NCBI GenBank assembly: GCA_018816095.1
Contig: JAHIWP010000081.1
Span: 1-51,750 of the forward strand
Direction of reading: 5' to 3'
DNA: 51,750 nucleotides
Source: Gammaproteobacteria bacterium
GTDB lineage: Bacteria > Pseudomonadota > Gammaproteobacteria > Pseudomonadales > Pseudomonadaceae
Shown: positions 26,399-36,422 of the stretch, in pieces
How positions within the stretch are numbered: the first letter of the stretch is position 1
Layout of the letters: every line of letters starts with the position of its first letter
Position numbers and translations under genes: made by a program
The notes under the pieces: model-generated
The model's input: the letters and a program-made list of their open reading frames with translations, nothing else
Told to the model about the DNA's origin: nothing
Databases searched by the model: none

Positions 26399-26528
26399 TG
26401 TTCAAAGTCTGCTGCGCGTCGGCACTGCTGCGTTAAAAACAGGCTCGGAATGCTCATTTACAGCTCGTAAACTCCGCTTCCTCGCCTGTTTTTGCCTTGC
26501 ATTGCTCTAGCTCGCGAGCCTTTGAACA
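26399..26528. repeat. Structured intergenic repeat, copy B
   Basis: 130 bp directly after moaE, related to 1155-1313. The outer arms TGTTCAAAG (26399-26407) and CTTTGAACA (26520-26528) are perfectly complementary. The inner arms AAAAACAGGC (26435-26444) and GCCTGTTTTT (26484-26493) are also perfect. Compared with copy A, the outer arm sequence differs but still pairs, and one inner pair changes from T-A to C-G. The remaining 284 bp to the next gene hold the promoter and leader of that gene only. Confidence 0.8.
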
Positions 26529-26812
26529 GGCTCTAAGTCATTTTACCGACGTCGCCTGCGCTGATCGTTCAGTCGCAGCGATGACTTTTGCTTGGTTGAC
26601 GATTTGTACCTATAAGTCCAGTATGGAATTTAAAGTATAAGTCGAGACTGGCAAATGACCCGTCCATGCGTGTGCAACCGCTATCGCTTCCCGCTCAGGT
26701 GCAAACCTGCTGCGCCTTTCTTCTGTCTTGCAGCAACCGTCGTTGCCCTGCCGACCTGTGCAGCAATGCCAGCTGGCGTGGGCCTATTACTTTCCCAGCA
26801 GGAATCCGCATC

Positions 26813-27589
26813 ATGAAGAAAATCGTCCTGGCGGGCGGCATCGCCCTGAGCCTGATCGCCTCTAGCCTATTCGCGGCAGACAAACCCTTGCGCCTGGGTA
26901 TCGAGGCGGCGTATCCACCCTTTGCTTACAAGGAAGCCAGCGGGCAGATCGCCGGCTTTGATGTGGATATCGGCAACGCCCTATGCGCCGAAATGAAGAC
27001 CGAATGCCAATGGGTTGAGCAGGAGTTTGATGGCCTGATCCCCTCGCTCAAGGTGAAGAAGGTCGACGCCATTCTGTCGTCTATGACCATCACCGATGAT
27101 CGGCGTAAATCGGTGGATTTCACCGGTAAGTACTATTACAGCCCTGCGCGCTTGGTGATGAAGGCGGGCAGCGAAGTCGCCGCCGATTTTAGCGACCTCA
27201 AGGGCAAGCGCATTGGTGTGCAGCGCTCAACCACCACCGACCGTTTCGCCAGTGCAGTGTTTGCCGCGCGAGGAGTTGAAGTGGTGCGCTACAGCTCGCA
27301 GAACGAAATCTATCTGGACCTGCTGTCCGCGCGCCTGGACGGCACCCTCGCCGATGCCATCCCGGTGGAGGAGGGCTTTCTGAAAACCGATAACGGTAAG
27401 GGTTTCGCCTTCGTTGGTCCAGCCTTTACCGACCCCCAGTATTTTGGTGAAGGCGCCGGTATTGCTGTGCGCAAGGGCGACAGTGAGCTGCTCGGTAAAC
27501 TGAACGCGGCCATTCAGGCGATTCGCGCCAGCGGCGAATACCAGAAGATTCAAGACAAGTACTTCACCTTCGACATCTACGGCGACTGA
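26813..27589 (+). CDS. Amino-acid ABC transporter periplasmic binding protein (Lys/Arg/Orn-type)
   Basis: 258 residues with a signal peptide (MKKIVLAGGIALSLIASSLFA, cleaved before ADKPLRLG). It has the SBP family 3 signatures GIEAAYPPFAYKE, GFDVDIGNALCAEM, LIPSLKVKKVDAILSSMTIT and the ligand-carboxylate arginine segment RRKSVDFT. It resembles ArgT/HisJ/AotJ proteins. The start at 26813 has AGGAA upstream. No permease or ATPase gene is adjacent, so it is an orphan that may serve a transporter elsewhere. The promoter region upstream has TATAAGTC twice (near 26611 and 26635). Confidence 0.9.
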   Translation: MKKIVLAGGIALSLIASSLFAADKPLRLGIEAAYPPFAYKEASGQIAGFDVDIGNALCAEMKTECQWVEQEFDGLIPSLKVKKVDAILSSMTITDDRRKSVDFTGKYYYSPARLVMKAGSEVAADFSDLKGKRIGVQRSTTTDRFASAVFAARGVEVVRYSSQNEIYLDLLSARLDGTLADAIPVEEGFLKTDNGKGFAFVGPAFTDPQYFGEGAGIAVRKGDSELLGKLNAAIQAIRASGEYQKIQDKYFTFDIYGD

Positions 27590-27601
27590 GTGCTCGGCTA
27601 A

Positions 27602-27626
27602 ATAGCCCGGATAGCCTCTGGGCTAT
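27602..27626. terminator. Convergent terminator hairpin
   Basis: ATAGCCC (27602-27608) pairs with GGGCTAT (27620-27626) between the convergent binding-protein and globin genes. The arm overlaps the globin stop codon. The stem is short and there is no strong T-run. Confidence 0.5.
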
Positions 27627-28042
27627 GCATGCCGATTACGGCTGGCCTGGACGATGCGCTGTGCCGGTACCCGCAGCTGGGTTAGCAGGTACTCGGCAAA
27701 CGCTGGCGCATAAGGCTGCAGAGCGATGGCCTGGGCCATGCAGTTGAGCCAGCTCTGGCTGAGTTGCTCGGTGATCGGCCACTGGGCGTGAAAGGCCGGC
27801 AGGGCAATGGAGCCGTATTTTTCACTGAACAACCTGGGGCCGCCGAGCCAGCCGCTGAGAAAGCAGGCCAGCTTGTCACTCGCCAGGTGCAGGCTTTCGC
27901 CGTGCAGGCGGCGCAGTTCTGCGGCCTCGGGCTGCTCATCCATCAAGCGATAGAAATCTGCGACCAGGCGGCGCAAACCTTCGATGCCGCCCGCAGCCTG
28001 ATACGAGGCGTCGCCTACGCCGTAAACCGCTTGCTGTTGCAT
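27623..28042 (-). CDS. Group II truncated hemoglobin
   Basis: 139 residues. The family pattern is visible: GIEGLRRLVADFYRLMDEQPEA at the A-B-C helices with the B10 tyrosine at Y31, and the FxSGWLGGP segment. The proximal histidine is H85, placed 13 residues before W98 of the QSWLNCMAQAI motif (the G8 tryptophan of group II). Such globins bind O2 or NO and often serve in detoxification or redox chemistry. It lies 88 bp downstream of the ApbE gene on the same strand and may be the last gene of the flavin redox operon. Confidence 0.85.
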   Translation of the reverse strand: MQQQAVYGVGDASYQAAGGIEGLRRLVADFYRLMDEQPEAAELRRLHGESLHLASDKLACFLSGWLGGPRLFSEKYGSIALPAFHAQWPITEQLSQSWLNCMAQAIALQPYAPAFAEYLLTQLRVPAQRIVQASRNRHA

Positions 28043-28130
28043 CCACTGAACTCCTCGCCAAAGCGCACATTGTACGGCGGGGAATAGGCATTTGGACCGT
28101 TGTGCTGAGCACTGAGCTGTGTTGCCGGCG

Positions 28131-29054
28131 TTAAAGTCCGACTGTCACTTCGCGCCACTCATCGCCGTCGCGCACGACAAAAATGGCGCTCAAGCCTTTG
28201 GTGTTGGCCAGCTGCGCGCCGTGTTCCACGCCAAGCACCATCAGTGCGGTGGCCCAGGCGTCGGCGTACATACAACTGGTGCACAGCACCGACACCGAGG
28301 CGAGGTCGGAGAGCAGCGGGGCGCCGGTGTGCGGGTTCATGGTGTGAGAAAACACCTGGCCGTTCTGCTCACGCCAGTGGCGGTAGTCGCCGGAGGTGGC
28401 GATGGCTGTGTTGCTCAGGGCCAGCGAGCCAAGCACTTCGCGTTGGCCTTTGAGGGGTTTTTCCAGTGCGACTGACCATTCGCTGCCATCGGCCTTTACG
28501 CCGCTGACGCGCATCTCGCCATCAATGCTCACCAGGTAGGACGTGATGCCGTGGCGCGCCAGGCAGCGGGCCATCTGGTCCACGGCAAAGCCTTTGGCGA
28601 TGCCGTTAAGGTCCAGAGTGATGTGCGCATGTTTGCGTACTCGGCCGTTATCCGAGTCGACTTCCAGTACCTCGTGCGCGCTGGGTTGCTTGTCCGGCCA
28701 GGTGTTGAGCGGCGCGTCTGGGCCAAAGCCACACGCGCTGACCAGCGCGCCGACGCCAATCTCGAATGCGCCCTCAGACTCGGCACTGATGCGCAGTGCG
28801 CTGCTCAGCACCCACAGCAGCTCATCGGGCACGCTCAGCCATTGGCCGCAGTTGGCCGCATTGAGTTGCATCAGGTCGGAGTCGGGCTTCCAGGTCGACA
28901 TTTGCTGGTCAACCTGATCGACCGTCTGCTGCAGCTCGCTGCTGATCACACTCAGGTCGAGCCCGGCCGGTGCATACAGCACTGCGCTCCAGCGCGTGCC
29001 CATGGTGGCACCACTCAAGTTGTGGCGCTGCGCTGCGCTGGTCTCAGTAGACAT
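28131..29054 (-). CDS. apbE: FAD:protein FMN transferase (ApbE family)
   Basis: 307 residues. ApbE enzymes transfer FMN from FAD to a Ser/Thr of a target protein. Conserved parts are GATMGTRW near the start, LDLNGIAKGFAVDQMA, SIDGEMRVSG and the late MYADAWATALMVLG with its metal-binding aspartate. There is neither a lipobox nor a signal peptide: the first 25 residues are polar, unlike most ApbEs, which are periplasmic lipoproteins. The start is ATG at 29054, two codons after a GTG at 29060. It overlaps the reductase gene by 11 bp, so coupling is tight. The likely target is the DUF2271 protein encoded first in the operon. Confidence 0.92.
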   Translation of the reverse strand: MSTETSAAQRHNLSGATMGTRWSAVLYAPAGLDLSVISSELQQTVDQVDQQMSTWKPDSDLMQLNAANCGQWLSVPDELLWVLSSALRISAESEGAFEIGVGALVSACGFGPDAPLNTWPDKQPSAHEVLEVDSDNGRVRKHAHITLDLNGIAKGFAVDQMARCLARHGITSYLVSIDGEMRVSGVKADGSEWSVALEKPLKGQREVLGSLALSNTAIATSGDYRHWREQNGQVFSHTMNPHTGAPLLSDLASVSVLCTSCMYADAWATALMVLGVEHGAQLANTKGLSAIFVVRDGDEWREVTVGL

Positions 29055-31221
29055 CTTCACGGTAGCGTCCTTGTTGGCGGAGTTGTTCGATGTTCAAGCC
29101 CAGTTGCTGCAGTAAGGGTTCCAGCACATTGCGCACCCCGGCTGCCATGTCGCGTGAGCCACATACCAACACCTGAGCGCCCTGTTGCAACATCGCCAGC
29201 AGTTTGTCGGCGTCCTGCAGGAGGCGGTCCTGCACATACATCGGCTTCGCCATCTGGGAGAACGCCAAGCCCAGTTGGCTCAGGCGTCCGTCAGCCAGGT
29301 ATTCATTCAGTTGCGTTTCATAGAGGAAGTCCGACTGCGCGCTGCGGCCACCCCAGTAAAGGTGCAGCAGACGCTGATGGGCATTCTTACGGACAAAGCC
29401 AATCAACGGCGCCAGCCCAGTGCCAGCACCCACCAAAATTAGCGGGTGCTGGCCGGCAGTCGGGCGAAACTCGGGATGCGCTTGGATAACCCCTTCAATA
29501 CAGTCACCCACCTGCAGCCTATGCAGCAGGCTTGAGCACAGGCCGTCAGGCTGTTTACGCACGCAGATTTCCAGCACGCCATCTTCATCACCGCTGGCAA
29601 TCGAGTAGAAGCGTGGCGGCAGATCAATACCCGGACGGATGGCCAGCAGGTCGCCGGGTGCAAAGCGACTGTTGTTTGCGGGCGATACGGCAAAGCGTAA
29701 AACGGCAGCCGGTGATTCGCTGCCCTCGCCGTAAAGCTCGCGGCTCAGCAGCTGCAACTGTTGTGGGGTTTCGTGGCTGGCGTGCGCAGTGAAGTGCAGG
29801 GCAACGCCCAGTTCCTTGCCAAGCCGCTGCGCCCACTGGTTGAGCTCGCCCAAGGCGTTGCGGTCGATGCGTTGCAAGGGCAGCAACGTCGCTAAGCCTT
29901 GTTGCTGCTGGCATTGCTCGACGTGCTCGGCATAGCCGCAGAAGTGCTGAAACTGCGAATCACCAAAGCCCAGCACCGCGACTTGCAGCGTTGGCTTCAG
30001 CTCACTGCGCTGCAAACGCCCGAGAAACGCCTTGGCCGAATCGGGAGCCTGACCATCGCCATAAGTCGAGGTGAGTAGCAACAGTTGGCTGGCTTGGCGG
30101 TAGTGCGGCTGCAGCTGATTCATGCTGGCGCAGTGCACCCGCAGGCCCTGGCTCTGCAACTGCTCATGCAACTGCCGGGCATAGCCCCAAGTAGCCCCGC
30201 CCTGACTGCCAACCAGCAGAATGATCTGCGCTTGATCGGCCGGTGTATTGTCCGCTCGTGCGCCAGCCAGACGTTTGCGCCGCGCCCAGGAGAGCAGGCC
30301 GAAACCGCTGAGACACAACACGGCCAGGCTGGAGCCGCTGAGGATCAGCGTCCAGAGTGGCGAATGCGCGCCGGTGTGCAGTTCGTAGATATTTTCGTAC
30401 AGGCGAGTGGCAAAACCGTGCTGCTGATAGTTGATCCATTGCCCCGTATTGGCATTGATGAAGCCTTCACCCGCCGCCGTGCGTACGGTGTAGAAATTGG
30501 CATCCGGGTCGCTGGGAAACTCCAGCTCGCGCAAGTCTTGCAGGTCCAGGTTGCGTAGAGCAGTAAGGCTGCTCAGCTCGGCAGTCGGTGCCGAGTAGCT
30601 GGCCTCAGGGTAGGCGGGCGAGGCGTCTTGGCCGTCGTTGATCCAGCCCTGGCTGATGGCTGCCAAATACAACCCACTCAGGGCAAGAATCGCCAGGGCC
30701 GGCAGCGTCCAGCGGGCCACGACCATATGCCAGTGAATCAGCCCGCTGCTGGCTGGAATAGGCCGTAATAGGCGACTCCAGCCCCCGAGTCGGCGCGCTA
30801 ATAGCCAAGCGCCCGTCACTACTAAGATCAGCAAGGCCAGCGCCGCCAGACCACTGAGCCAGCGGCCTGGCTCGCCGAGCAGCAACTCGCGGTGCAGGTT
30901 GCGCGTCCAGGCAAGCAGGGCGGATGGCTGGTAGGGCGTGATAACCGAGCCGCTGAGCGGATCCGCCACCACGATAGCGCTGTCGTTCGCATTGCTAAAC
31001 GCGACGCGCAGCTCACCACTGGGTGCCCGCTCGATGCGCTCGATACCTTGCACCTGGCCGGCAATACGTGCGGCCACATCGGCGACATTCTGCCCGGCGG
31101 CGGGGGCCGCTTGCAGATGATCAACCAGGGTACTGCTGGACAACACCAGACCGGTGGCCGCCGAGACCATCAGCAAGACGCCAAGGAACAAGCTTAGTAC
31201 CACGTGGGTGCGTTGCAGCAT
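29044..31221 (-). CDS. PepSY-transmembrane/flavodoxin/FNR fusion reductase
   Basis: 725 residues. The N-terminal PepSY_TM module has membrane helices at about 8-30, 121-143, 168-190 and 289-311, with histidines at helix edges (H110, H163, H165, H282, H286) that fit heme b ligation as in FoxB/FpvG-type reductases. Next comes a flavodoxin domain (about 332-470, VGSQGGATWGYA). The ferredoxin-NADP reductase-like part follows, with FAD motif RFYSIAS, NADPH motif VGAGTGLAPLIGF and the late VLVCGSRDMAAGV. Electrons would pass NADPH-FAD-FMN-heme across the membrane. It is often annotated as sulfite reductase flavoprotein; the membrane half argues against that role. It lies 15 bp after the DUF2271 gene. 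Confidence 0.9.
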   Translation of the reverse strand: MLQRTHVVLSLFLGVLLMVSAATGLVLSSSTLVDHLQAAPAAGQNVADVAARIAGQVQGIERIERAPSGELRVAFSNANDSAIVVADPLSGSVITPYQPSALLAWTRNLHRELLLGEPGRWLSGLAALALLILVVTGAWLLARRLGGWSRLLRPIPASSGLIHWHMVVARWTLPALAILALSGLYLAAISQGWINDGQDASPAYPEASYSAPTAELSSLTALRNLDLQDLRELEFPSDPDANFYTVRTAAGEGFINANTGQWINYQQHGFATRLYENIYELHTGAHSPLWTLILSGSSLAVLCLSGFGLLSWARRKRLAGARADNTPADQAQIILLVGSQGGATWGYARQLHEQLQSQGLRVHCASMNQLQPHYRQASQLLLLTSTYGDGQAPDSAKAFLGRLQRSELKPTLQVAVLGFGDSQFQHFCGYAEHVEQCQQQQGLATLLPLQRIDRNALGELNQWAQRLGKELGVALHFTAHASHETPQQLQLLSRELYGEGSESPAAVLRFAVSPANNSRFAPGDLLAIRPGIDLPPRFYSIASGDEDGVLEICVRKQPDGLCSSLLHRLQVGDCIEGVIQAHPEFRPTAGQHPLILVGAGTGLAPLIGFVRKNAHQRLLHLYWGGRSAQSDFLYETQLNEYLADGRLSQLGLAFSQMAKPMYVQDRLLQDADKLLAMLQQGAQVLVCGSRDMAAGVRNVLEPLLQQLGLNIEQLRQQGRYREDVY

Positions 31222-31236
31222 GAGCGGGATCCTGGG

Positions 31237-31704
31237 TTAGAACTGGTAGCTGAAGGTGTTGACGTAGCCTGTTGCGCTACCGCTGGCCGACGAGGGCTGC
31301 TGAGTAAGAGGCACTTTGATCTCAGCGCGGTTGTCACGTTTGTCCTCGACGGCGCTGTCGATGCGAATTTCGTAGCCGGCATCAATCAGCGCATCTTCCA
31401 GTTCGACGGCGACCTCCAGCGTTTGCCCGCTGCCCACGCTGGCGCCGGTGAGGCCGTCATATTCGGCAGGCTTGTTACCGTCACGCACCCAGTCACGCAG
31501 GTGCTTGTAGTACTTGGCCTTCTTGCCGGAGACCCACAGCGTGCGTTGGTAATTGCCCTGCGCATCGGTCACGTAGAACGCCAGGTAGGCCTCGTTGCCG
31601 CGGTACTCGTTGAGTGTGGTTTGCAGGGTGATTTCGCGGCCCTGGCTAAGCGCGGGCAGCGCCGCTAAACCGGCTAAAGCGAGGGTGAAGGTGGTCTTGT
31701 TCAT
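31237..31704 (-). CDS. Exported DUF2271-type protein with a flavinylation-like motif
   Basis: 155 residues with a Sec signal peptide (MNKTTFTLALAGLAALPALS, cleaved near residue 21). The mature part is a small beta-rich domain with LQTTLNEYRGNEAYLAFYV and GNYQRTLWVSGKKAKYYKHL as expected of DUF2271. D83-G84-L85-T86-G87-A88-S89 fits the ApbE target consensus D-G-x-S/T-G-A-S/T, making S89 the expected FMN attachment site. The start at 31704 is set by GGAGA upstream. It is the first gene of the operon with the PepSY reductase and ApbE. The function is unproven; it is read as the periplasmic electron acceptor. Confidence 0.85.
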   Translation of the reverse strand: MNKTTFTLALAGLAALPALSQGREITLQTTLNEYRGNEAYLAFYVTDAQGNYQRTLWVSGKKAKYYKHLRDWVRDGNKPAEYDGLTGASVGSGQTLEVAVELEDALIDAGYEIRIDSAVEDKRDNRAEIKVPLTQQPSSASGSATGYVNTFSYQF

Positions 31705-31767
31705 GCTGAGTCTCCAAGAAGGCATGACGCCACCTTAACGACCCAGCCTGAAGCCAAGCTGAACAGC

Positions 31768-31773
31768 AGAATA
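31768..31773 (-). promoter_or_regulatory. Possible -10 element of the DUF2271 operon
   Basis: TATTCT on the minus strand, seven bases downstream of the CTTAAG pair, in a position consistent with activation by a response regulator bound at -35. This is a weak, position-based call. Confidence 0.35.
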
Positions 31774-31779
31774 GACGGG

Positions 31780-31796
31780 CTTAAGGACACCTTAAG
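31780..31796 (-). promoter_or_regulatory. CTTAAG-N5-CTTAAG response-regulator box (PmrA/BqsR type)
   Basis: CTTAAGGACACCTTAAG (plus strand) is a perfect direct repeat of CTTAAG. It equals TTAAG-N6-TTAAG, the arrangement known for BqsR/CarR, and also the YTTAAK-N5-YTTAAK form of PmrA. It lies 76-92 bp upstream of the DUF2271 start. No two-component genes are in the window, so the cognate regulator is elsewhere. Confidence 0.75.
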
Positions 31797-31959
31797 AATG
31801 TTCTGGAACAGGTTTTCCGGTTCAACGTCCGGCCTTTTTTGCAGGCAGGCGGATGGGCCTAAGTAGGCGGTGTGTTGAGCGCTGTTCAGGTGCGCTAAAG
31901 AGGGATTATTGGATGTGCGCCGCCGCGAAGGTCACTGGCCATCTGCGGGTGGCAGCAGG

Positions 31960-32589
31960 CTACTCGGCCTTGATCTCTTTCAGGTGTTTGTACACCGTCG
32001 CCCGGCCCATATTCAGCACGTTAGCGACATAGTTGGCGGCGCTTTTACCTTTGAAGGCGCCTTCGGCGTGCAGGGCTTCGACCAGCTCGCGTTTATGTTC
32101 GCGGGTCAGCAGGTTGAGGCCGAGTTGGCGCTGACGCAGCCAGCTGTGCAGGAAGGTGTTGATGCGCTCCTGCCAGTCATCACGGAACAATGCGTCGGGC
32201 TGCGGCACCAGTTTGCTGGAGGAGAGAAACAGGTCCAGCGCCTGCTTGGCGGTTTCAAACAGCGAGATGTTCAGGTTGATGCACAGCACCGCAATCGGTG
32301 TACCGCTGGCGTCACGCAGCACGCTGCTGACCGAGCGGATCTTCTGCCCATCCCAGTTGAGCTTTTCGTAAGGGCCGATGGTGCGTTCATCGACCTCGCC
32401 GCTGAGCATGTCTTCCAGCGCGGCATCGTCGCCGATCACCCGTTTCGAGATGTTGTTGGCGATGTAGTCGACCTTCTGCGTGCGAACATCGTGCAGCACC
32501 ACCTCGGCATGGGGGAAAAACAGCGTAGCGATGGCGTCGGCGATGGTGCGGTAGTTGTCCAGCTCGGGGGCGTGGCGGGGCGGCGTCAT
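31960..32589 (-). CDS. dauR: DauR-like PAS/HTH transcriptional regulator
   Basis: 209 residues. The N-terminal YheO-like PAS domain includes FFPHAEVVLHDVRTQKVDYI and GTPIAVLCINLNIS. The C-terminal helix-turn-helix is KSAANYVANVLNMGRATVYKHL. In P. aeruginosa DauR represses the dauBAR D-arginine catabolic operon and is released by D-arginine or lysine. Here it lies 79 bp after dauA in the same direction, giving the same gene order. GAAGAG lies upstream of the ATG. The autoregulatory operator is probably upstream of dauB. Confidence 0.9.
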   Translation of the reverse strand: MTPPRHAPELDNYRTIADAIATLFFPHAEVVLHDVRTQKVDYIANNISKRVIGDDAALEDMLSGEVDERTIGPYEKLNWDGQKIRSVSSVLRDASGTPIAVLCINLNISLFETAKQALDLFLSSSKLVPQPDALFRDDWQERINTFLHSWLRQRQLGLNLLTREHKRELVEALHAEGAFKGKSAANYVANVLNMGRATVYKHLKEIKAE

Positions 32590-32668
32590 GCGGCTAACTC
32601 TTCAGGCTCGGGTGGCGTTGCGAGTGTGCCGCATAGCGCCCGAGGCGTCACCTCGGGCGTGCACGGCG

Positions 32669-34749
<2,081 letters not shown>

Positions 34750-34762
34750 GGGCGGCTCCGTC

Positions 34763-34785
34763 ATGGATTAAACAATTAAATCCAT
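34763..34785. promoter_or_regulatory. Palindromic operator candidate of the dau operon
   Basis: ATGGATT (34763-34769) and AATCCAT (34779-34785) are perfect inverted 7-mers around an AT-rich centre, with further partial symmetry inside. It is 14-36 bp upstream of the dauB ATG, a position that suits repression by DauR. Confidence 0.55.
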
Positions 34786-34848
34786 TTTGGACTTTTAGGT
34801 ATTAATCGACAAGCGCTGACGCGCCAAGTTGATACGCCGCCGCGACGT

Positions 34849-35796
34849 TCAGCTGGCTTGCCGCAGGCGCTTGCGAAACGCCCCTGGGCTTTCGCCGCAG
34901 AGCTGTTTGAACAGCTTGGCGAAGGTGGCGCGGTCGGTATAACCGACGCGTTCTGCGACCTGTTCGAGTGATGCACAACTGCGCAGTGCGCGCTGTGCGG
35001 CGCTGATGCGTACACGTTGCAGGTAGTCGTTGGGCGTCAGCCCTGTGTGGGTCTTGAAGCGCCGTAGCAGGGTGCGCGATGAGCAGTTGGCCTGAGCGGC
35101 CAGGCGCTTGAGGTCGATGCGCTCAGCATGATGCTGATGCATCCATTGCAGCAGTGGGGTGAGTGGGCAATCGCTGTTGGTGGGCGGCAACAGCGGGGCG
35201 AAGCGCGACTGCTGACCGCGCTGAGTATCGAAGACCAGCGCATTGGCCACCTGCTGCATCAACTCGTTGCCGCCATGCTGGGCGATCAGGTGCAGGCACA
35301 GGTCGAGCCCGGCATGTGCGCCACCGGAGCTGAGCAGATGGCCGTCCTCGCAAACCAGTTGCTCGATCTGCAGATTGACCTGCGGATAACGCTGCTGAAA
35401 CAGACCGGCCAGCCCCCAATGGGTGGTGGCGCGGCGACCATCGAGTACACCAGCAGCGGCCAGCAGGAAGGCGCTGCTGCACAGGCTGGCCAGTTGTTGA
35501 TGGGGCGTTCGTTGTGCCAGCCAGGGCAATAGGGCGGCGTTGTCAGCCAGAGTGCTGTCAATGGCGCTGCCGCTGGCGGGCAGCACAATCAGGTCGGCGC
35601 TTTCGGCCAGGCGCAAATCACCATCGACCTGGATCTGCGCAAAACCGAGGTCGACCGCTTGCCCGTCCAGACTAACGCGCTGCAACTGGAACAGCCGCTG
35701 CTCGCCCAAGCGGTTGGCTAGGGTGAAGGCATCCATCGCCATACTCAGGCTGGAGCAGACGGTTTGCGGGCAAACGTAGAGGGCTATTTTCAGCAT
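34849..35796 (-). CDS. GlxA-type AraC regulator with DJ-1/PfpI domain
   Basis: 315 residues. The N-terminal DJ-1/PfpI-like sensor domain (about 1-170) contains ADLIVLPASGS and SLCSSAFLLAAAGVLDGRRATTHW (shown in part as SLCSSAFLLAAAG and TTHWGLAG). The C-terminal AraC DNA-binding domain has LAAQANCSSRTLLRRF and LEQVAERVGYTDRATFAKLF. The start at 35796 (MLKIALYVCPQ) fits the domain; an ATG 13 codons earlier with AGAAGA upstream is an alternative. It lies 99 bp upstream of dauB in the same direction and could regulate amino-acid use, but that is only proximity. It is divergent from the NTF2-like gene. Confidence 0.87.
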   Translation of the reverse strand: MLKIALYVCPQTVCSSLSMAMDAFTLANRLGEQRLFQLQRVSLDGQAVDLGFAQIQVDGDLRLAESADLIVLPASGSAIDSTLADNAALLPWLAQRTPHQQLASLCSSAFLLAAAGVLDGRRATTHWGLAGLFQQRYPQVNLQIEQLVCEDGHLLSSGGAHAGLDLCLHLIAQHGGNELMQQVANALVFDTQRGQQSRFAPLLPPTNSDCPLTPLLQWMHQHHAERIDLKRLAAQANCSSRTLLRRFKTHTGLTPNDYLQRVRISAAQRALRSCASLEQVAERVGYTDRATFAKLFKQLCGESPGAFRKRLRQAS

Positions 35797-35914
35797 GACG
35801 GGCTCATGGCTGACAAGCTTGGCGATTATTGACATAAGACTGTCTTCTGCGCCAATCGCGACTCAGGGTTTTTAGGACAATACTGCCTGCATTCGCCTTA
35901 CGGAGTTCTGCCCC

Positions 35915-36385
35915 ATGAGCCATGCCAACGCCGAGCTGATCGGCCGTTTCTATCAGGCCTTTCAGCAGTTGGATGCCGAGACCATGGCCAGCTGTTACAC
36001 CACGGACGTGCGGTTTAGCGACCCGGTGTTTACCGACCTGCGTGGTGCGGATGCTGGCGATATGTGGCGCATGCTGTGCGCCAAAGCGCAGGGTTTCACC
36101 CTGACATTCGAGGGCGTTACGGCGGATGATCACAGCGGTCGAGCGCGTTTGGTGGCGACTTACACCTTTAGCCAGACGGGCCGCACCGTGGTCAACCGTA
36201 TCGAGGCCAGTTTCCGCTTTCGCGACGGCAAGATCTGCGAGCACCGCGATCATTTCGACCTGTGGCGCTGGGCCCATCAGGCGTTGGGCAGCAAAGGCTT
36301 GTTGCTGGGCTGGACGCTTTTTGTGCAGAACGCTATTCGCCAGCAGGCGGGTAAAGGGTTGGCGGCGTTCCAGAGGAATCGCTAA
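35915..36385 (+). CDS. NTF2-like/SnoaL-family protein
   Basis: 156 residues. The cone-shaped NTF2-like fold is suggested by [35 protein letters not shown] and [25 protein letters not shown]. Such proteins are small enzymes or ligand-binding domains, and no specific function can be assigned. CGGAG lies upstream of the ATG. It may be co-transcribed with the GIY-YIG gene 37 bp downstream. Confidence 0.85.
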   Translation: MSHANAELIGRFYQAFQQLDAETMASCYTTDVRFSDPVFTDLRGADAGDMWRMLCAKAQGFTLTFEGVTADDHSGRARLVATYTFSQTGRTVVNRIEASFRFRDGKICEHRDHFDLWRWAHQALGSKGLLLGWTLFVQNAIRQQAGKGLAAFQRNR

Positions 36386-36422
36386 GCTCGGCGACCGTGT
36401 TAACTGCCAGCCTATCCAACTG

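Noticed and set aside
26536..26812. N-terminal extension of the binding protein to 26666
   Set aside because: The signal peptide begins at 26813 with a ribosome site directly ahead of it.
29044..31221. Assimilatory sulfite reductase flavoprotein (CysJ)
   Set aside because: The four-helix PepSY membrane module and neighbours DUF2271 and ApbE do not fit sulfite reduction; no cysI is nearby.
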